Assembly (NCBI GenBank): GCA_900107365.1 | Contig: FNPS01000010.1 | Coordinates: forward strand, 1-64,000 | Source: Flavobacterium aquidurense | GTDB taxonomy: Bacteria > Bacteroidota > Bacteroidia > Flavobacteriales > Flavobacteriaceae | Length of the DNA: 64,000 nt | Reading direction: 5' to 3' | In this document: piece by piece, positions 51,541 through 61,472 of the stretch | Layout of the letters: each line of letters opens with the position of its first letter | How positions within the stretch are numbered: the stretch's first letter is position 1 | Made by a program: the position numbers and the translations under genes | The notes under the pieces: generated by a model | What the model was told of the DNA's origin: nothing | Database searches by the model: none | What the model saw: the letters and a program-made list of their open reading frames with translations, nothing else

Positions 51541-54500
51541 TTATTTAATAATCAGTTTCTTCGACACATTAAATTCATTAGAATTAATATTTACGATATA
51601 AATCCCCGAAGCTAAATGATGATTAATTTGTCCTGAAGTCAAAAGTCTGTCTGTTAAAACCGTTCTTCCATTCATGTCCGAAACCGTGATCGAAGCCACA
51701 TCTCCAGCTTGTAATTCAGGCATTAAGACATGAAATTCACTGTCAGTCGCCGGATTCGGATAAATTCCGATTACTTGATCAGTTTCTGAAACAGCATCAA
51801 TTTTTAAAGCCGATTTACCTGTTCCAACTGTTGTTGGTTCTAGTTGCCACTGTGCACTAAACCAACCATCTTGTGAATTGCCATATTGTGCAGAACCCGT
51901 TTGGTTTTCAACATGAATAATGTTTCCAGACTGCCATCTGTTTCTTAATCTTGTCCATGTTCCATCGATATAATCGCTTGACCATTGTGCACTCCAAAAT
52001 GTTGTATCGGTAATATTACACTGAACACTTCCAGTTTGACCTTCAATATTAATCAATTCTCCGGTTGCTACATTCTTCAATACAAAATAAGTCGCATCTA
52101 TAGCAATTTTTTGCCATTTGTAATTGTTGCCAGAAACGGTAGTTCCGTAACCAACATTTGCTCCGGCATCAGATAAATAAGCTCCGGTCCATCTGTTTTT
52201 GATCGTGTAATAATTTCCTGTTGCAGTTGAAACCGTTACGGCGCAAGTACTTGTTTTACTGCCATCAACAGTTGTAACCGTAATTGTCGAAGTTCCGTTT
52301 GCAACCGCTGTAATTAACCCTGAAGTATTTACAGTTGCCACAGCTGTGTTACTTGAACTGTAAGTAACGTTTTTGTTTGTTGCATTAGCAGGAAGAATTG
52401 TCGGTGTCAATTGTTGCGTTCCGCCAACAGCCAATGAAGTTGTAGCTGGACTCAAACTTACACTGGTTACCGCAACATTTGTTGCATTAACAGTTACGGC
52501 ACAAGTTGCTGTTTTTGCTCCGTCTTGCGTTGTTACAGTGATCGTTGAAATACCCGCTGCGATGGCAGTTATTAATCCAGTTGCATTTACAGTTGCGATG
52601 GCAGTATTGCTTGAACTATAACTAACAGTTTTGTTAGTTGCTGTTGCAGGCGCAACTGTTGGTGTTAGTTGTTGTGTTGCACCAACCAATAAAGTTGCCG
52701 TTGTTGGCGATAAAGTAACTCCGGTAACCGCAACAACAGTTCCTGGATTCGAATCATACCAGGTATTGTTCATGTACCAGCCTGTTTTGTTTCGGCTTAA
52801 ATCGGCAGTTTGACTGGTTCCGTCATTGAAAATTAAATTAGTCGACGTTACATTGGTGAACGTATAACTGTACCAGCCATTTCCTGTATCCGTCATATTA
52901 ACTCCCGGCCAGGTTGCATTTGCTAAAACTCCCGCTGGCAAAGCACTCCAATAATAAATTTTAATTCCAGTTCCCCAGTTTGATGGTTTGTAGAAATAAA
53001 CAGTAAAATTACTATTTGGATTTACTGTAATTGCAGCAACTGCGGTTTTATTTCCATCTTGCGTTGTAGTGGTAATATTGGCTGTTCCTGCTGAAACTGC
53101 TGTTACAAGTCCGCTAGAATTTACAGTTGCAATTGCAGTATTGCTTGAACTATACGTAACATTTTTATTAGTAGCATTTGCCGGTAAAACGGTTGCTGTA
53201 AGCTGTTGCGTATTTCCTGCGTATAAACTTGCCGTAGTTGGTGTAACACTTACAGAAGCCACTGGAATTGCCGCAACTGTTATAGCTGAAGTTGCGGTTT
53301 TGTTTCCGTCAACAGTTTTTACTGTAATAGTAGTTGTTCCTGCAGCAACTGCTGTAACTAAACCAGAAGTATTTACGGTTGCAACCGCTGTATTACTTGA
53401 TGTCCAGGTTACGTTTTGGTTTGTTGCATTTGCCGGAGCCAAAGTTGCAGTTAATTGTTGCGTAGATCCCAAACCAACAGTCGCTGTTGTTGGACTAACC
53501 GAAACGCCTGTAACAGCTACAGTAGCAACATTTGTATTAGTTAAAACAATATATTGAAAAGCATTGAAAGATTGTGTAGCTCCTGAAACCAATGTTACTG
53601 TAGCACCAGTATAGGCATCTTTATAGCTTCCTGCTAATGCTGCCGGAATCACAAATGTTTTACTGGCATTTCTAAGATTGGTCATCACAATAACTTTCTC
53701 TGTTCCTAATGTTTTTGTAAAGGCACAAATATCATCACTTGCATAAGGAGTCATTGTACCACGACGAATGGCTGCACTGCTATTTCTAAAGTTAAGAATT
53801 TTGGCAAATTCTGGTGTGGCAGCGGTATTGCTCCAGTTGATTTTTACAGTGGTATAAGGCCATGGAATTACCTGATTGAAGGCTACCTCTTGGCCGCTGG
53901 TTAAAAAAGGAACCCCTTTCATATAACCCGAAACTAAGAAATTTGCTACTACTCCGGCATTACTTTTAAATACGGTAAAAGGAGCAGTATCACTGTTGTT
54001 TTCTGAGTCATGGTTTGCAGTCCATCTCACTTCTTGCTGACTTCCTGTTGCATAGGTATATTCCATGTCATTGGTGGTTTGGAATCTTGTAGAAACCGGA
54101 CCTCCTCCTGCAACATTTTTTAATGCATCATAAAACCACTTATCTCCAAAATTCATATCAAATCCGGCTTGAAAATTTTGTAAACGATCTCCTTCTGCAA
54201 GCATTAATAAGTTATGAGAAGTAATACCTCTTAAATTGCTAATAATTTCTGTCCAAAAATCAATAGGAGGATTATTGGCAAAATCGCAACGATACCCATC
54301 AATATTGGCTGCAAAAATCCAATAACGCATGGCGTCTTTCATTGCTGCGCGAAGTGCAGTATTGTTAAGATCCAGTGCGGCTATATCACTAAAGTTTGCC
54401 AACTGATTAATGGTTGTTCCGGTTCTTTGATAATATTCAGGGTGAGATACCGTCCAGGGATGATCCCATGAGGTTCCGTTTACAGCAATATCAAGCATTA

Positions 54501-54897
54501 CTGCCATACCTTTGGCATGAGCCGCATCAACCAGATTTCGCATATCTGTTAGCGTTCCATATTCAGAACCTACAGATTTGTAATCTTTGATACAATAGGG
54601 AGAGTTTGAACTCCTTGAATCGGTTCCATAAGGGTAAATAGGCATTAAATAAAGTACATTAATACCAAGTGATTTGATTCGGTCCAAATCTGAAGTAACT
54701 GCGGCTAAAGTTCCGGAAGCACTATGGGGACGAATGTGAACCTGATAAATATTTGCATCTCGTGGGTCAGGAACTCCTGTATAAGGTGTGCCGTACTGAG
54801 CGGGATCTTGCGCATACACTGAACTTGCAAATAGTAATAGAAAACAGACTATTGTTTTCGTGAAATGAAATAATCTAGTGGTAATTTTGATTTTCAT
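51541..54897 (-). CDS. T9SS-secreted multidomain alpha-amylase (GH13)
   Basis: 1118 aa from ATG 54897, giving signal peptide ...LLLFASSVYAQ. The GH13 barrel spans about 35-460: nucleophile Asp in GYRCDFA, acid/base Glu in LMLAEGDR, and NHD in TANHDSENN. Two Big_2 Ig-like domains follow (about 465-630), then a CBM26-like starch-binding module (FTVYFYKPSNWGTGIKIYYW, about 630-720), two more Big_2 domains (about 722-893), a ricin-B/CBM13-like lectin domain with two QTGS repeats (about 895-1030), and a T9SS type A sorting domain (IGIYPNPATDS ... ASGIYIVNI). It is therefore exported to the cell surface or medium. It is the last gene of the Sus locus, separated by 241 nt and a repeat from the GH97 gene. 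Confidence 0.93.
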   Translation of the reverse strand: MKIKITTRLFHFTKTIVCFLLLFASSVYAQDPAQYGTPYTGVPDPRDANIYQVHIRPHSASGTLAAVTSDLDRIKSLGINVLYLMPIYPYGTDSRSSNSPYCIKDYKSVGSEYGTLTDMRNLVDAAHAKGMAVMLDIAVNGTSWDHPWTVSHPEYYQRTGTTINQLANFSDIAALDLNNTALRAAMKDAMRYWIFAANIDGYRCDFANNPPIDFWTEIISNLRGITSHNLLMLAEGDRLQNFQAGFDMNFGDKWFYDALKNVAGGGPVSTRFQTTNDMEYTYATGSQQEVRWTANHDSENNSDTAPFTVFKSNAGVVANFLVSGYMKGVPFLTSGQEVAFNQVIPWPYTTVKINWSNTAATPEFAKILNFRNSSAAIRRGTMTPYASDDICAFTKTLGTEKVIVMTNLRNASKTFVIPAALAGSYKDAYTGATVTLVSGATQSFNAFQYIVLTNTNVATVAVTGVSVSPTTATVGLGSTQQLTATLAPANATNQNVTWTSSNTAVATVNTSGLVTAVAAGTTTITVKTVDGNKTATSAITVAAIPVASVSVTPTTASLYAGNTQQLTATVLPANATNKNVTYSSSNTAIATVNSSGLVTAVSAGTANITTTTQDGNKTAVAAITVNPNSNFTVYFYKPSNWGTGIKIYYWSALPAGVLANATWPGVNMTDTGNGWYSYTFTNVTSTNLIFNDGTSQTADLSRNKTGWYMNNTWYDSNPGTVVAVTGVTLSPTTATLLVGATQQLTPTVAPATATNKTVSYSSSNTAIATVNATGLITAIAAGISTITVTTQDGAKTATCAVTVNATNVAVTSVSLSPATTSLAVGGTQQLTPTILPANATNKNVTYSSSNTAVATVNTSGLITAVANGTSTITVTTVDGSKTSTCAVTVSTATGNYYTIKNRWTGAYLSDAGANVGYGTTVSGNNYKWQKIAIDATYFVLKNVATGELINIEGQTGSVQCNITDTTFWSAQWSSDYIDGTWTRLRNRWQSGNIIHVENQTGSAQYGNSQDGWFSAQWQLEPTTVGTGKSALKIDAVSETDQVIGIYPNPATDSEFHVLMPELQAGDVASITVSDMNGRTVLTDRLLTSGQINHHLASGIYIVNINSNEFNVSKKLIIK

Positions 54898-55045
54898 AAT
54901 TTCGGTTTTTTGCATGCTTGTCAGCATCTCTAACTAAAATTCATTCTCACTCGCATTGGGTTTTAAATTTGACAAACATTTTGTGGTTAATAGTTTTCAA
55001 GTTTTTTGTTTTTAATATGCCCAAAATGGGCAATAGTTTTTTTTC

Positions 55046-55103
55046 GCCACGAATTCACGAATTTTTTTAATCTTATATAAATTAATAATTCGTGAATTCG
55101 TGG
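55046..55103. repeat. Inverted repeat of the GCCACGAATTCACGAATT family, full copy
   Basis: Arms at 55046-55063 and 55087-55103 enclose an A/T-rich loop, as at 3142-3195. It lies between the GH97 gene and the downstream amylase and could reduce read-through. Confidence 0.75.
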
Positions 55104-55138
55104 TGGAAAAATTAGTTACAAGGAGATTTTGTAACGAT

Positions 55139-57319
55139 CTATAATTTTTTCAATCCCTTTAATTCTGATGTATTTCCTTCTTTGATGCTGATAGCAACAC
55201 CACCGCCTGGAGCCAAATACTGTTTTAAAATTGTTTTTGAGGTTATAACAACTTTTGTGACAGTATATTTTTGTGGATTTTTATCCCAGTTGGCTTCTTT
55301 AGCATCAGCATAAATAGTGGCAATGAATTTTTTTCCGGCAGGTAAATAATCAAAAGTAATGTTGGCTATTCTCGCATTTTCGTCTGTGATTCCTCCCACA
55401 AACCAAGCATCTTTTTCTTTAGCTTTACGGGCAATCGTGATGTAATCTCCTGGCTCAGCTTCTAAAATATAGCTGTTGTCCCAATCGACAGCAACATCTT
55501 TAATGAACTGAAAAGCATCTGGAAAGCGCTCGTAATTCCCCGGAATATCAGCCGCCATTTGTAACGGACTGTACATCGTAACATAATATGCCAATTGTTT
55601 TACTAAAGTTGTGTTGACACGTTGTGTACTTCCAGTTCCGTAATACGAAAGATCAGTTTGGAAAATTCCCGGCGTATAGTCCATTGGACCTCCCATTAAT
55701 CTTGTAAATGGTAAAATTGTAGTATGATCCGGTGCTAAACCTCCCATCGATTCAAACTCCGTTCCGCGTGCAGATTCCTGTGCAATCCAGTTCGGGAAAG
55801 TTCTGTTTAAACCTGTTGGTCGAACCGCTTCGTGACTGTCGATCATAATTTTATAATCGGCGGCACGTTTGGCTACATTGATATAATGATTCACCATCCA
55901 TTGTCCGTCATGGTGTTCGCCACGCGGAATAATTTTACCTACATATCCTGTTTTTACAGCATCGTAACCGTTGTCATTCATAAATTGAAAAGCACGATCT
56001 AAACGACGTTCGTAATTCGTAGCAGATCCTGAAGTTTCATGGTGCATGATAATTTTAACTCCTTTAGAAGCCGCATAGGCATGAACTGCTTTCACATCAA
56101 AATCAGGGTAAGCGGTTACGTAATCAAAAACTTCTTCTTTCCAGTTGTTGATCCAGTCTTCCCAGCCAATGTTCCATCCTTCAATAAGGATTGCATCGAA
56201 ACCATTTTTAGAAGCAAAATCAATATATTCTTTCGCTCTTTCTGTTGTAGCTCCGTGTTTTCCATTCGGCGTAAGCTTGGTGAAATCATCTGTCAACTTT
56301 ACGTTGTTTTCTTTTCCGAAAGCCCACGTACTTCTTCCTGCTACGAAATATTCCCACCAAATCCCGATAAATTTTACCGGTTTGATCCAGGAAACATCTT
56401 TATAACTTGTTGGTTCGTTGAGGTTCAGAATTAATTTTGAAGCCAAGATTTCAGTGGCTTTATCACTAACGACAATAGTTCTCCAAGGCGATTGGGCATC
56501 TGTCTGTATATACCCTTTTGCACCAACTGCGTCTGGCGCTAAATGACTGCGCATTTTGTTGTTTACGGCATCAACTTCAAGATACATTGCCGGATAATTG
56601 ATTAAACCAGCTTCGTGAATGTTGATGTATAAACCGTCATCAGATTTCATCATTGATGGCGTTTGGACAGCAAGTTCTTTTATTGGCCATTGTGAATTGA
56701 TTTCAATCGTTGCTTTTTTCATCAACGAAGGAATCTCAGAAATTTTTGAAGTCGTATAAGCATATTCATTGGTATCATAATCTCCCGGAATCCAGAAAAT
56801 TTTATGATTTCCAGCCAAATTAAATTCAGAACGCTCTTCTTTTATCACAAAATAACTCAGGTCATTTTGCTTTGGAAATTCATATCTAAAACCTAATCCG
56901 TCGTTGAATAAACGGAAACGAATGCGAATATATCTGTTGTTATTTTTTGCTTGCGCTAAAGTGACAACCAATTCGTTATAATGATTACGAATGGTTTTTT
57001 CTTCACCTAAAACCGGATTCCAACTTTCATCAACAGAAGATTGTGCTGTATTTGTAACGGTAAAACCATCCAAAAACGAAGGCATATTTTGAAGTTCTAA
57101 ACCCAAAGAACTTGGTTTTATAACTGCTTTTTGTTTATATGATAATTGGTAAGACGGAATTCCGCCTTCTTTCAATTCAAATTTTAAGGAAAGATTTTTG
57201 TCCGGCGAAGTTATTTCCTGTGCCTGAATCCATAAAGAATTCACACATACAAAAAGTAAAAGCGCTAGTTTTTTGCTCAAACGAATTTGAAGCGGCATTT
57301 TGTGGGATTGAAAATTCAT
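55139..57319 (-). CDS. susB: GH97 alpha-glucosidase (SusB-like)
   Basis: 726 aa. A signal peptide ends SLWIQAQ. The N-terminal beta sandwich (about 30-290) is followed by the GH97 barrel. Key acidic positions of SusB-type inverting enzymes are recognisable: the Glu in IIMHHETSG, the Glu in MIDSHEAVRP, and the Glu in AQESARGTE, with the calcium site nearby. SusB cleaves maltooligosaccharides to glucose in the periplasm. The C-terminal beta domain ends VAISIKEGN. It is encoded 46 nt after the lipoprotein amylase gene in the Sus operon. Confidence 0.92.
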   Translation of the reverse strand: MNFQSHKMPLQIRLSKKLALLLFVCVNSLWIQAQEITSPDKNLSLKFELKEGGIPSYQLSYKQKAVIKPSSLGLELQNMPSFLDGFTVTNTAQSSVDESWNPVLGEEKTIRNHYNELVVTLAQAKNNNRYIRIRFRLFNDGLGFRYEFPKQNDLSYFVIKEERSEFNLAGNHKIFWIPGDYDTNEYAYTTSKISEIPSLMKKATIEINSQWPIKELAVQTPSMMKSDDGLYINIHEAGLINYPAMYLEVDAVNNKMRSHLAPDAVGAKGYIQTDAQSPWRTIVVSDKATEILASKLILNLNEPTSYKDVSWIKPVKFIGIWWEYFVAGRSTWAFGKENNVKLTDDFTKLTPNGKHGATTERAKEYIDFASKNGFDAILIEGWNIGWEDWINNWKEEVFDYVTAYPDFDVKAVHAYAASKGVKIIMHHETSGSATNYERRLDRAFQFMNDNGYDAVKTGYVGKIIPRGEHHDGQWMVNHYINVAKRAADYKIMIDSHEAVRPTGLNRTFPNWIAQESARGTEFESMGGLAPDHTTILPFTRLMGGPMDYTPGIFQTDLSYYGTGSTQRVNTTLVKQLAYYVTMYSPLQMAADIPGNYERFPDAFQFIKDVAVDWDNSYILEAEPGDYITIARKAKEKDAWFVGGITDENARIANITFDYLPAGKKFIATIYADAKEANWDKNPQKYTVTKVVITSKTILKQYLAPGGGVAISIKEGNTSELKGLKKL

Positions 57320-57365
57320 TGTTATTTAGTTTTTTGCAAATCTAATTTTAAAAATTGCTTTAATA

Positions 57366-58751
57366 TTAGTTTTTTAAGACTAAATATTGAAAAGGTTGTA
57401 GTGTTAAGTCGGCACCAACAGTTACGGAAGTTCCGGTAAAAGCATCTTTCCATGTTCCTTTTAATGAAGGAGCAACCAGATATTTAACTGCTGAACTTGT
57501 TAGATTCGAAAGAACCAAAACTTTTTCTGTTTCGTTTACCATTGTAAAGGCGCTTATTTCAGTACTGCTATATCCAGTATAAGTTCCTTTTTTTATAGCA
57601 TTGCTCGAATTTCTAAAAGCGATTATTTTTTTGTATTCTGCTAAAACAGAAGCATCCGCAGTAGTCCAGTCGATTGGCGTTTTTGCGAAATAATTGATTC
57701 TTTTATTATAACCAACTTCTTGTCCGTTGTAAATCATTGGAACAGATTTCATGTAAGAAGCGACAACAAACGCAGCAATAGAACCTTGTTTACCTCCGAA
57801 AAGTTCGTAAGGTGTTCCTTCAGCAAGGTTAACATCGTGATTACTTGTATATCTCACAATTCTATTTTGAGGATCGTAATTGTTAGCATATTCAGCTGCG
57901 TTTGCTTCCTGAATAGTAGTTGCAGGTTTGTTTTCTTTGAATAGTTTTTCTAAAGCTGTAAAAAAGTTAAATCCAAATGTATAATCAAAACCAGAAGCAA
58001 AATGATTCACTTTTGTGCCTTCAGCAAGCATTAGGATGTTTTGGTTTTTTTTAATAACTCTTAATTTTGTGATCGCATCGGACCAAAAATTTTGTGGAAC
58101 TAAATCAGCATAATCACATCTAAAACCATCAATGTTTGCATTGTAAACCCAATATGACATAGCATCAATCATGGCGTCTTTCATTTCAGTATTATTGAAA
58201 TCCAATTGCGCAACATCATTGTAATTTGTTCCCGGAGGAATGATGATTTCTCCTTTATCATTTTTTTGATACCAATTTGGATGTTGTGTAATCCAGGCAT
58301 TATCCCACGAAGTATGATTGGCAACCCAATCAAGAATAACCGCCATATTTTTTTTGTGCGCTTCTTCAACTAAAACCTGAAGATCTTGCAAAGTACCAAA
58401 ATCAGGATTTACTGCTTTATAATCTTTCACAGCGTAAGGCGAACCCAATTCTCCAGAAGCTTTTACCTTTCCTACTGGATAAACAGGCATTAAGTAGACA
58501 ACATTTGCTCCTAGTTCCTGAATTTGCGTAAGCCTGTCCTGAACCCCTTTAAGAGTTCCTGCCTGGCTGAATGCACGAATGTTTACCTGATAAATTATTG
58601 CATCCTCTTTCTTTGGCATTTTGTCAAATGAAGCGCCATATTGTGTATAAGGCGAAGGGGCAATAGGGGTGGAATTGTCATCTGAAGAACTACACGAAAT
58701 AAAAGCCAATGTAATTAGCAGCGTGTAGATGATGTTTATATTTGATTTCAT
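57366..58751 (-). CDS. Lipoprotein alpha-amylase (GH13, SusG-like position)
   Basis: 461 aa from ATG 58751 (an upstream in-frame ATG at 58781 adds ten residues before the signal). The lipobox is LAFISC, followed by SSSDDNSTP. GH13 motifs: DWVANHTSWD, nucleophile Asp in GFRCDYA, acid/base Glu in LMLAEGTK, and YTSNHDVN. The C-terminal beta domain ends LQPFQYLVLKN. The catalytic domain is closely like that of the 51541-54897 amylase, suggesting a past duplication. It likely cuts starch at the cell surface, as SusG does, or in the periplasm. Confidence 0.92.
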   Translation of the reverse strand: MKSNINIIYTLLITLAFISCSSSDDNSTPIAPSPYTQYGASFDKMPKKEDAIIYQVNIRAFSQAGTLKGVQDRLTQIQELGANVVYLMPVYPVGKVKASGELGSPYAVKDYKAVNPDFGTLQDLQVLVEEAHKKNMAVILDWVANHTSWDNAWITQHPNWYQKNDKGEIIIPPGTNYNDVAQLDFNNTEMKDAMIDAMSYWVYNANIDGFRCDYADLVPQNFWSDAITKLRVIKKNQNILMLAEGTKVNHFASGFDYTFGFNFFTALEKLFKENKPATTIQEANAAEYANNYDPQNRIVRYTSNHDVNLAEGTPYELFGGKQGSIAAFVVASYMKSVPMIYNGQEVGYNKRINYFAKTPIDWTTADASVLAEYKKIIAFRNSSNAIKKGTYTGYSSTEISAFTMVNETEKVLVLSNLTSSAVKYLVAPSLKGTWKDAFTGTSVTVGADLTLQPFQYLVLKN

Positions 58752-58789
58752 ATTTTTTTGAATTTGATTAAATAAGTACAAAGTTTAAA

Positions 58790-58824
58790 GATATCCTGCC
58801 TTTCGCTCAAAAAAGGCAGGTATC
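58790..58824. other. Hairpin between susE and the amylase gene
   Basis: GATATCCTGCCTTT pairs with AAAGGCAGGTATC around a short A-rich loop. No T run on the minus strand, so it is more likely a processing or attenuation stem than a terminator. Confidence 0.5.
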
Positions 58825-58860
58825 ACTCAAACTAATCTAGCTTATTTTAATAATGATAGA

Positions 58861-59940
58861 TTATTTTTTAACTATAGTACAAGTTGCAGTTTTAGGGTAA
58901 CCAGTACTAGTAGGATCTGTTTCATTAATTTTGAAAGTAACTTCGTAAAGTCCTGCTTCAGGAATGTCATAAGCACCTCCATTATCTAAATTGATAGTGT
59001 TTGTTGAAGGATCTGCTGGTCCGTAATTAATAGTCCAACTGTTGTTTAGTCTGAATTTTAAAGCTCCAGGAGTTAAGTTGGTAGTAATTTTCCATGTTTT
59101 AGTTTGATGATCATAGCTCATAGGAGTACTATTATCCCAACCACCAGCTTGAGAAGTTCCAACAATTCCCCATGCATATGGAGTAGAACTCCATTTTAAA
59201 GTATTTAAATTTACTTTTATTTGATAGGATCCTGCTCCCGGTAGACTAAAATCAGTGTCGCTCATGTTTTTTAAATCAGCATTTGTGTCACCTGCACCGT
59301 AAAATTGAGCCCAGTTTCTTCCTTTATTTAATTTAAATCCAGGACCTGCACCTTCGGGTAAAGTCATGTAACCCTGATAAATTCCTAATTGAATTTCTGT
59401 TAAAGCAGCAGCTGTTTCTACAGCCCATCCCTGATAACTACCCGGCATATAGATTTCGCCTATAACAACAGTTTTCAGATAAGGTGTAACTTTAATTGTA
59501 ACAGGATCTGAATAAATTCTATGATCCATAGAAGATTCTACACGAATTACTAATTCTCCTGCAACATTCGGTTTAAGCCCTAAGTCTGTGGCGATTTTAT
59601 TCAATTCGAAACCAGTAAATGATTTGCTTAAAACATCTTCTCCAACGTCAACTCGTTTCGATTTTGCCCAGGCTTCGCTTCCTGTGATATCGGTAGGTAA
59701 ATCAAATTGTATAGCATAGCTTACAGGTGCAGCAATAGGATATGTTACTTTTGGCCAGGAAACAAGTAAAGCGGATTGTTCTGAAGTATCTTCTTTAAGT
59801 ACAATTGTACTAGATGAAACTTCAATCGAAGAAGGAAAAGTTACCGTTGCTAATGTTGTTAGTTGTCCTTCAGTTTCGCAGGAAGAAGCTAAAAAAAGCA
59901 AACTGCCTAATACGAATAATTTATTTATATGTTTTTTCAT
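58861..59940 (-). CDS. susE: SusE-like starch-binding outer-membrane lipoprotein
   Basis: 359 aa. The lipobox is FLASSC (Cys20). The N-terminal SusE Ig-like domain covers about 25-150 (SALLVSWPKVTYPIAAPVSY). Two SusE/SusF-type starch-binding modules follow, about 155-260 (IYMPGSYQGWAVETAAAL, aromatic Trp/Tyr platform) and about 262-359 (WGIVGTSQAGGWDNSTPM). It binds alpha-glucan at the surface. It starts 14 nt after susD; the C-terminal part reaches no third module, so it is SusE rather than SusF. Confidence 0.92.
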   Translation of the reverse strand: MKKHINKLFVLGSLLFLASSCETEGQLTTLATVTFPSSIEVSSSTIVLKEDTSEQSALLVSWPKVTYPIAAPVSYAIQFDLPTDITGSEAWAKSKRVDVGEDVLSKSFTGFELNKIATDLGLKPNVAGELVIRVESSMDHRIYSDPVTIKVTPYLKTVVIGEIYMPGSYQGWAVETAAALTEIQLGIYQGYMTLPEGAGPGFKLNKGRNWAQFYGAGDTNADLKNMSDTDFSLPGAGSYQIKVNLNTLKWSSTPYAWGIVGTSQAGGWDNSTPMSYDHQTKTWKITTNLTPGALKFRLNNSWTINYGPADPSTNTINLDNGGAYDIPEAGLYEVTFKINETDPTSTGYPKTATCTIVKK

Positions 59941-59954
59941 AATAGTTTTTGTTT

Positions 59955-61463
59955 TTAGTAACCTGGGTTTTGTTTAAGACCATGATTTGCATCTAAAGCA
60001 GACGTTGGAATCGGGAACAATTTTCTGTAAGACGGAGAGGCTGGTCTGAATTCGTTTGCCAATAAAAATTTGTCAAAACGAATCATATCTTGTCTTCTGT
60101 GACCTTCCCAGTTTAATTCAAATCCTCTTTCGTTGTAAATATCCTCAAGAGTTGGGTTTGTAGCCAAAGCGTCTAAACCTGCACGTTGTCTGATTTGATC
60201 AACAAAAGGTTTTGCAGCAGCAGAATTTCCTAAACGTGCATTACATTCTGCCATCATTAAGATTACGTCTGCATATCTGAAAATTGGAAAGTCATTAGAA
60301 GCTCCTCCACCAGATTTTACTCCTGCAGGATAAAATTTAACATTACGAACTCCTGCCTGAGGAGGTGCTCCCGGATTGTCTAAAGAACCAACTTCAAGAG
60401 TATAATTAAATCCACCAGGTTGTTCTCCAAATAAAAATTGCTTTCTACGAACATCATTTACAGCATATTTTTGGAAGAAATCAGTAGGAACAATAGTTCC
60501 ATTCCAGCCAGCCAGCCCAAACATATTTGTACCCTGTGGACCATATACACTACGAACGGCATAAACATTACGAGAAACTACATCAAGAGTTGCGAAAATT
60601 GGTAAAATAGTTTCATCGTCCGGAAGTACATCTCCAAACAATTCGTAATATTTATTTCCTAAAGGACTAGCATCATTTGCTGCACCTGAATGTAGTACAA
60701 AACCCCCTTCGCTTACTTTGTTACAAGCAGCCAGACATTCGTTCCATTTTGCTTCTCCGGTATAGACCTGTGCATTCAAATATACTTTAGCAAGCAGAGT
60801 ATATCCAGCCCATTTATTAAATCTTCCGTAATAATTTCCTCCTTTTGTTACAGAAAGTGCTTCTACGTTTTGCGTTAATTCTTTAACAATAAAAGCAAAA
60901 ACTTCTTTACGGCTTGATTGCGGAATTTTATCGACAGTAATGTTGTTGTCTGTGAAAAAAGGAACATCACCATAATCATCAATCAATAAATAATAAAAGA
61001 AAGCACGTAATACTTTTGCTTCAGCAATTTTTGAAGGTTCAGCCTTTGATTTTTCTAATAATTCAACAGCTAAATTTGCATTGAAAATAGATTTGTACAA
61101 CCAGTTCCAGGTATTATTAATGATGAAGTCACTTGGCAGCCATTCATGTTTGTACAAACGGGCAAAATCTTGTTGCCAGTTACCATCATTTCTATGTGGG
61201 ATTACCTGCTCATCTGAAGACATACAGTTCATGTCATACCATCCGTTATCAGCTCCTGCATAACCTACACCAGGCACATCTTTACGCTGAAAGTCTCCTG
61301 GAATTTCTGCATAAACACTGGCAAGGGCAATATTGGCTCCCTCCGGAGTTCCATAAAAAGTGTCTGGTTGATATTTGTCGTATATATTTTCATTGACATC
61401 AGTACAGCTAAAAAGGGTTAGGAAACATACGCTTCCTGCTATTACTATATTTTTAATTTTCAT
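59955..61463 (-). CDS. susD: SusD/RagB nutrient-binding outer-membrane lipoprotein
   Basis: 502 aa. The lipobox is FLTLFSC (Cys20). TPR-like helices and the SusD fold are clear: ADVILMMAECNARLG (RagB/SusD motif), QIRQRAGLDAL, YNERGFELNWEGHRRQDMIRF near the C-terminus, and a final FPIPTSALDANHGLKQNPGY. It forms the lid of the SusC transporter and binds malto-oligosaccharides. Spacing: 9 nt after susC and 14 nt before susE. Confidence 0.95.
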   Translation of the reverse strand: MKIKNIVIAGSVCFLTLFSCTDVNENIYDKYQPDTFYGTPEGANIALASVYAEIPGDFQRKDVPGVGYAGADNGWYDMNCMSSDEQVIPHRNDGNWQQDFARLYKHEWLPSDFIINNTWNWLYKSIFNANLAVELLEKSKAEPSKIAEAKVLRAFFYYLLIDDYGDVPFFTDNNITVDKIPQSSRKEVFAFIVKELTQNVEALSVTKGGNYYGRFNKWAGYTLLAKVYLNAQVYTGEAKWNECLAACNKVSEGGFVLHSGAANDASPLGNKYYELFGDVLPDDETILPIFATLDVVSRNVYAVRSVYGPQGTNMFGLAGWNGTIVPTDFFQKYAVNDVRRKQFLFGEQPGGFNYTLEVGSLDNPGAPPQAGVRNVKFYPAGVKSGGGASNDFPIFRYADVILMMAECNARLGNSAAAKPFVDQIRQRAGLDALATNPTLEDIYNERGFELNWEGHRRQDMIRFDKFLLANEFRPASPSYRKLFPIPTSALDANHGLKQNPGY

Positions 61464-61472
61464 TTCTTTTTA

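Noticed and set aside
52373..53557. Long plus-strand open frames opposite the amylase gene.
   Set aside because: They are antisense to the Ala/Thr/Val-rich Big_2 repeats and have no start context or recognisable domain.
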